A stretch of 36,069 nt of DNA from Burkholderiales bacterium (GTDB lineage: Bacteria > Pseudomonadota > Gammaproteobacteria > Burkholderiales > SG8-39): NCBI GenBank assembly GCA_026417035.1, contig JAOAEA010000041.1, positions 1 through 36,069 of the forward strand, written 5' to 3'. The notes beneath the pieces are model-generated. The model did no database searches. It was not told the DNA's origin and saw only the letters and a program-made list of their open reading frames with translations. Shown here piece after piece: positions 33,817-36,069 of this stretch. Numbering within the stretch: position 1 is the first letter of the stretch; every line of letters begins with the position of its first letter. A program made the translations under genes and the position numbers.

Positions 33817-34188
33817 TTATTTCTTCGCCGGGGCGGCTGCGGCGGGCGCGGCAGCCGCCTTGGCGGCCGCGCCTGCCGGGGCCGCGGGCGCTGCCGCTGC
33901 GGTCTGCGCCGGCGCGCCCGCGGCCTGGAATGGCCCGGGATCGGTGCATGGCGTCGGCGCGACGTTCGCGGTCTTGCCCGCCGCCTTCATCTGCTTGGCG
34001 TACTTCTCGGCCACCGCGTTCTCCGACAGGCACAGCTGGTAGGCGGCCACCTTGTTCGACCAGTCGGCCTTGGCCTTCGCCTCGGCCGCCTTGGCGGCCT
34101 GCTCCGGCGTGGGGTCGGGCAGCTTGGCGAAGGCCGTGCCCGCGGCGATGGCGAGCGCCCCGGCGGCGGCGATTCCGATCTTCTTCAT
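33817..34188 (-). CDS. Small Ala-rich exported protein of the formate dehydrogenase operon
   Basis: Protein of 123 residues. A signal peptide (MKKIGIAAAGALAIAAGTAFA) is followed by a conserved-looking core KLPDPTPEQAAKAAEAKAKADW, AAYQLCLSENAVAEKY and TPCTDPGPF with two cysteines (likely a periplasmic disulfide), and then a low-complexity Ala/Pro tail of about 35 residues ending in two lysines. I recall similar KLP...AYQLC...PCTDPGPF proteins in Burkholderiales, where they have no known function; that is memory, not a search. GGAAGAGG Shine-Dalgarno before ATG 34188. It begins 14 bases after the gamma-subunit gene, so it is likely cotranscribed with it. Confidence 0.8.
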   Translation of the reverse strand: MKKIGIAAAGALAIAAGTAFAKLPDPTPEQAAKAAEAKAKADWSNKVAAYQLCLSENAVAEKYAKQMKAAGKTANVAPTPCTDPGPFQAAGAPAQTAAAAPAAPAGAAAKAAAAPAAAAPAKK

Positions 34189-34202
34189 GGGTCCTCTTCC
34201 TT

Positions 34203-35384
34203 TCAGGCAGCGGCGGGACGCGCCGCGCCCTCGATCTCCGTCCATACCTCGGCGGGCACCTGGTCGCGCGAGACGAACTTCTCCCGCGCCTTGCCCGCCT
34301 TCACGTCGTCGTACCAGCGCTTGTGGTGGTGCTCGGCCCACGTCTCGTCCACGTAGCCGTAGCGCATCGCCTTGTAGGCGCCGGCCATGCCGAGCGTCCC
34401 GAGGTAGATGTGCACGCACGCGAGCGCGATCGCCACGTAGGCCGACGCCATGTGGATGATGTTCATGAGCTGCATCGTCTGGCGCGTCTGGCCGAAGTTC
34501 GGGAAGTTGAGCACCAGCCCGGTCACGAGGAGCACGGTGGAGAGCACCACGAGGAGCAGCCAGAACACGATCTTCTCGCCGGCATTGAACTTGCCCGACG
34601 GGTACTCGTGTCCCTTGAAGTAGTTCCCGATGTTCAGGAACCACTTCACGTCCTCGACGCCGATGCCGTTGTGGCGCACGAACCGGATGAACATCCACGG
34701 GATCGCGACGATCAGGATCGGACCGACGAAGTTGTGCAGGTTCTTCGCGGCCGTCGCGAGCCAGGAAAAGAGCGTGTAGCCGATCACCGGCAGGAGCACC
34801 GACTTGCCAAGCGACAGGATGAGCCCCGTGATCCCGAGGATCACCCAGGCGATCGCCATCAGCCAGTGCGCGTAGCGGTCTGCGGGCGTGAAGCGCTGGA
34901 TGAGCCGGCCGGTGGACCGCGACTCGACGGTCATCGTCCCCTTGAGGAGGTAGAAGCCCGCGAGCCCGAGCACCGCCAGCGCGACGAGGATGCCGCCCCA
35001 GAACGCGATGGGGACGCGCGCCTCCCGCCAGGTTTCGCCGGAGCTCTGGATGAGGATCCCCGCCTCGCGGCCCGGGATCGAGGTGTACTGCGGCACGCCC
35101 GAGCGGACCTCGCTCCACACCGGCGCGTTGTTGAGCGGCTGGCGCTGGTCCTGCAGCACCATCGCCCGCGCGTCCTTGAGCTCGGCCGCGCCCGGCGCGA
35201 CGGAGGCCGGGGGCGCCGCAGCGGTGGCCGGCGCCGCGGTCGTCTGCGATGCTGCCGCCTTCTGCTCCGCCGCCGACGGGGCAGGCTCCGGCTTCGGCGC
35301 CGCGGGCTGCTGCGCGGCCGCGCCCTGGGCGAGCGCGAGCAGCGCCGCAGCGGCGAGCGCCGCCGTCAGTTTCGTGGCGCTCAC
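34203..35384 (-). CDS. Formate dehydrogenase gamma subunit (cytochrome b)
   Basis: Membrane cytochrome b subunit of 393 residues that passes electrons from the Fe-S subunit to quinone. The C-terminal 230 residues match FdnI/FdoI-type proteins: H173 (RYAHWLM), H217 (KNLHNFVG), H311 (NIIHMAS) and H325 (CVHIYLG) are the expected haem ligands, the last two 14 apart as in E. coli FdnI (H155/H169). The N-terminal 125 residues are extra: a signal peptide, an Ala/Pro-rich stretch (about 25-67) and a periplasmic domain before the first helix at about 125-147. E. coli FdnI is about 217 residues. It begins 1 base after the small lipoprotein gene. Confidence 0.9.
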   Translation of the reverse strand: MSATKLTAALAAAALLALAQGAAAQQPAAPKPEPAPSAAEQKAAASQTTAAPATAAAPPASVAPGAAELKDARAMVLQDQRQPLNNAPVWSEVRSGVPQYTSIPGREAGILIQSSGETWREARVPIAFWGGILVALAVLGLAGFYLLKGTMTVESRSTGRLIQRFTPADRYAHWLMAIAWVILGITGLILSLGKSVLLPVIGYTLFSWLATAAKNLHNFVGPILIVAIPWMFIRFVRHNGIGVEDVKWFLNIGNYFKGHEYPSGKFNAGEKIVFWLLLVVLSTVLLVTGLVLNFPNFGQTRQTMQLMNIIHMASAYVAIALACVHIYLGTLGMAGAYKAMRYGYVDETWAEHHHKRWYDDVKAGKAREKFVSRDQVPAEVWTEIEGAARPAAA

Positions 35385-35385
35385 G

Positions 35386-35628
35386 TCAGCCTCCCTGTCC
35401 CACGCGGACGTATTCGTTCTGGTTGAGGGTGCGCCGGTTCACCTCGGTCTCCCAGGCGGCCTGCTTGCCGCCCCACTGCGGCGAGTCCCACGGCGGGGCG
35501 TCCGGCTTGCCCTTGTACTTGCCCTGCTGGTAGACGGTGACCTTCTGCTCCTCGCCGCAGCCGGCGAGGCCGAGCCCCGCGGCTGCCGCGATCGCCGCCA
35601 CCAGCGTCACGCGGATGGCTCGCCTCAT
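35386..35628 (-). CDS. Small lipoprotein in the formate dehydrogenase operon
   Basis: Protein of 80 residues with a signal peptide and lipobox (LGLAGC, Cys at about 24), then a short mature chain with YQQGKYKGKPDAPPWDSPQW and a polar C-terminus (NQNEYVRVGQGG). I do not recognise a named domain. Its start overlaps the beta-subunit stop (ATGA) and the gamma gene begins 1 base after its end, so it is embedded between two core subunits and is probably made with them. A role in assembly or in docking a periplasmic partner is inference only. Confidence 0.8.
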   Translation of the reverse strand: MRRAIRVTLVAAIAAAAGLGLAGCGEEQKVTVYQQGKYKGKPDAPPWDSPQWGGKQAAWETEVNRRTLNQNEYVRVGQGG

Positions 35629-36069
35629 GACTTCCCTCCCGTCGGCTGCGGCGCCGGCTGGCCGCCCTTCGGCGGGCCGTACGCCGTGCCCCAGCCCCAC
35701 ACCTCGGCGCCCTTGCCGCGCACGAAGACGCGCTGCCGGTAGATGTCGGCGATGACGTCGCCGTCGCCGCCGAGCAGCGCCTTGGTCGCGCACATCTCCG
35801 CGCAGGCGGGCAGCTTGCCCTCGGCGATCCGGTTCGCGCCGTACTTGCGGTACTCGTCGGCGGTGTTGTTGCCCTCCGGGCCGCCCGCGCAGAACGTGCA
35901 CTTGTCCATCTTGCCGCGCAGGCCGAAGGCGCCGGCCTGCGGGAACTGCGGCGCGCCGAACGGGCAGGCGTAGAAGCAGTAGCCGCAGCCGATGCAGAGG
36001 TCCTTGTCGTGCAGGACCACGCCGTCCTCCTGGCGGTAGAAGCAGTCGACCGGGCACACGGCCATGCAC
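35625..36069 (-). CDS. Formate dehydrogenase beta (iron-sulfur) subunit, partial
   Basis: C-terminal 148 residues of a 4-cluster ferredoxin subunit; the gene enters from the right edge, so its start and the catalytic alpha subunit are not seen. Cysteine groups: CMAVCPVDCF at the cut end, CIGCGYCFYACPFGAPQFP, then KCTFC and CAEMCATKAL. The pattern fits FdnH/FdoH/FdhB-type subunits that link a molybdenum or tungsten formate dehydrogenase to its cytochrome b. The first in-frame ATG (36065) lies inside a cysteine motif and is not the start. Other DMSO-reductase-family complexes share the fold, but the FdnI-type partner downstream supports formate dehydrogenase. Confidence 0.9.
   Translation of the reverse strand, partial: CMAVCPVDCFYRQEDGVVLHDKDLCIGCGYCFYACPFGAPQFPQAGAFGLRGKMDKCTFCAGGPEGNNTADEYRKYGANRIAEGKLPACAEMCATKALLGGDGDVIADIYRQRVFVRGKGAEVWGWGTAYGPPKGGQPAPQPTGGKS

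Noticed and set aside
1..36069. Mobile elements, CRISPR arrays, tRNA or rRNA genes, riboswitches
   Set aside because: No transposase or integrase frames, no regularly spaced repeats, no tRNA cloverleaf or rRNA-like conserved segment, and no known riboswitch core was seen in the intergenic regions.

Overview
The window is a very GC-rich, gene-dense stretch of a Gram-negative chromosome. A high-GC Proteobacterium is the best guess, most likely a betaproteobacterium near Burkholderiales/Rhodocyclales. The reasons are the two lipobox proteins, an outer-membrane barrel, the style of the ChrA/ChrB pair and a small Ala-rich exported protein of a betaproteobacterial type. The taxonomic call is an inference. 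I see no tRNA, rRNA, CRISPR array, insertion sequence or phage gene.

Left part (1-9178). A partial tungstate-type ABC permease (leftward) stands back to back with a ModE-like regulator that carries a periplasmic-binding-protein-like domain. Then come chrB (short form), chrA (long two-domain form) and two small proteins (DUF1330 and SnoaL-like), all rightward. A leftward set follows: prenyltransferase (menA-like), ubiE/menG methyltransferase and a YkvA-like membrane protein. A second, divergent UbiA/MenA-family prenyltransferase and a Rossmann-DUF2867 fusion protein run rightward. This part therefore holds a quinone-making block plus metal/oxyanion genes.

Middle part (9182-16842, all leftward). 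frdC-frdA-frdB encode a dihaem, Wolinella-type quinol:fumarate reductase. The haem histidines and both functionally important glutamates of FrdC fall at the same residue numbers as in Wolinella. Downstream lie a CitT-type anion transporter, an outer-membrane barrel protein and a second SLC13/DASS transporter. Together these look like uptake and reduction of C4-dicarboxylates.

Right-middle part (17216-30349, all rightward). This is a complete 14-gene complex I operon, nuoA to nuoN, almost every junction overlapping. NuoG is only 480 residues and has lost most of the molybdopterin-oxidoreductase-like C-terminal domain. The 373-base region between frdC and nuoA carries two FNR/CRP-type 14-bp palindromes. 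Each sits about -41.5 from a plausible start site, one for frd and one for nuo, which suggests shared oxygen- or redox-dependent activation of the two divergent operons.

Right end (30420-36069, leftward). A class I fumarase precedes a stand-alone cyclic-nucleotide-binding-domain protein. A dihaem cytochrome c peroxidase-like lipoprotein lies next to the end of a formate dehydrogenase operon (partial beta subunit, a small lipoprotein, an N-terminally extended cytochrome b gamma subunit and a small Ala-rich exported protein).

Read together, the genes describe an anaerobic electron-transport island. Formate dehydrogenase and complex I feed a low-potential quinone made with MenA/UbiE-type enzymes. 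Fumarase supplies fumarate from malate, the DASS transporters and barrel protein could bring in dicarboxylates, and QFR is the terminal reductase. The direction of the QFR reaction and the quinone type are inferences. No wholly new system is proved here; the most interesting points are the paired FNR-like sites, the shortened NuoG, and the unrecognised small proteins of the formate dehydrogenase operon.
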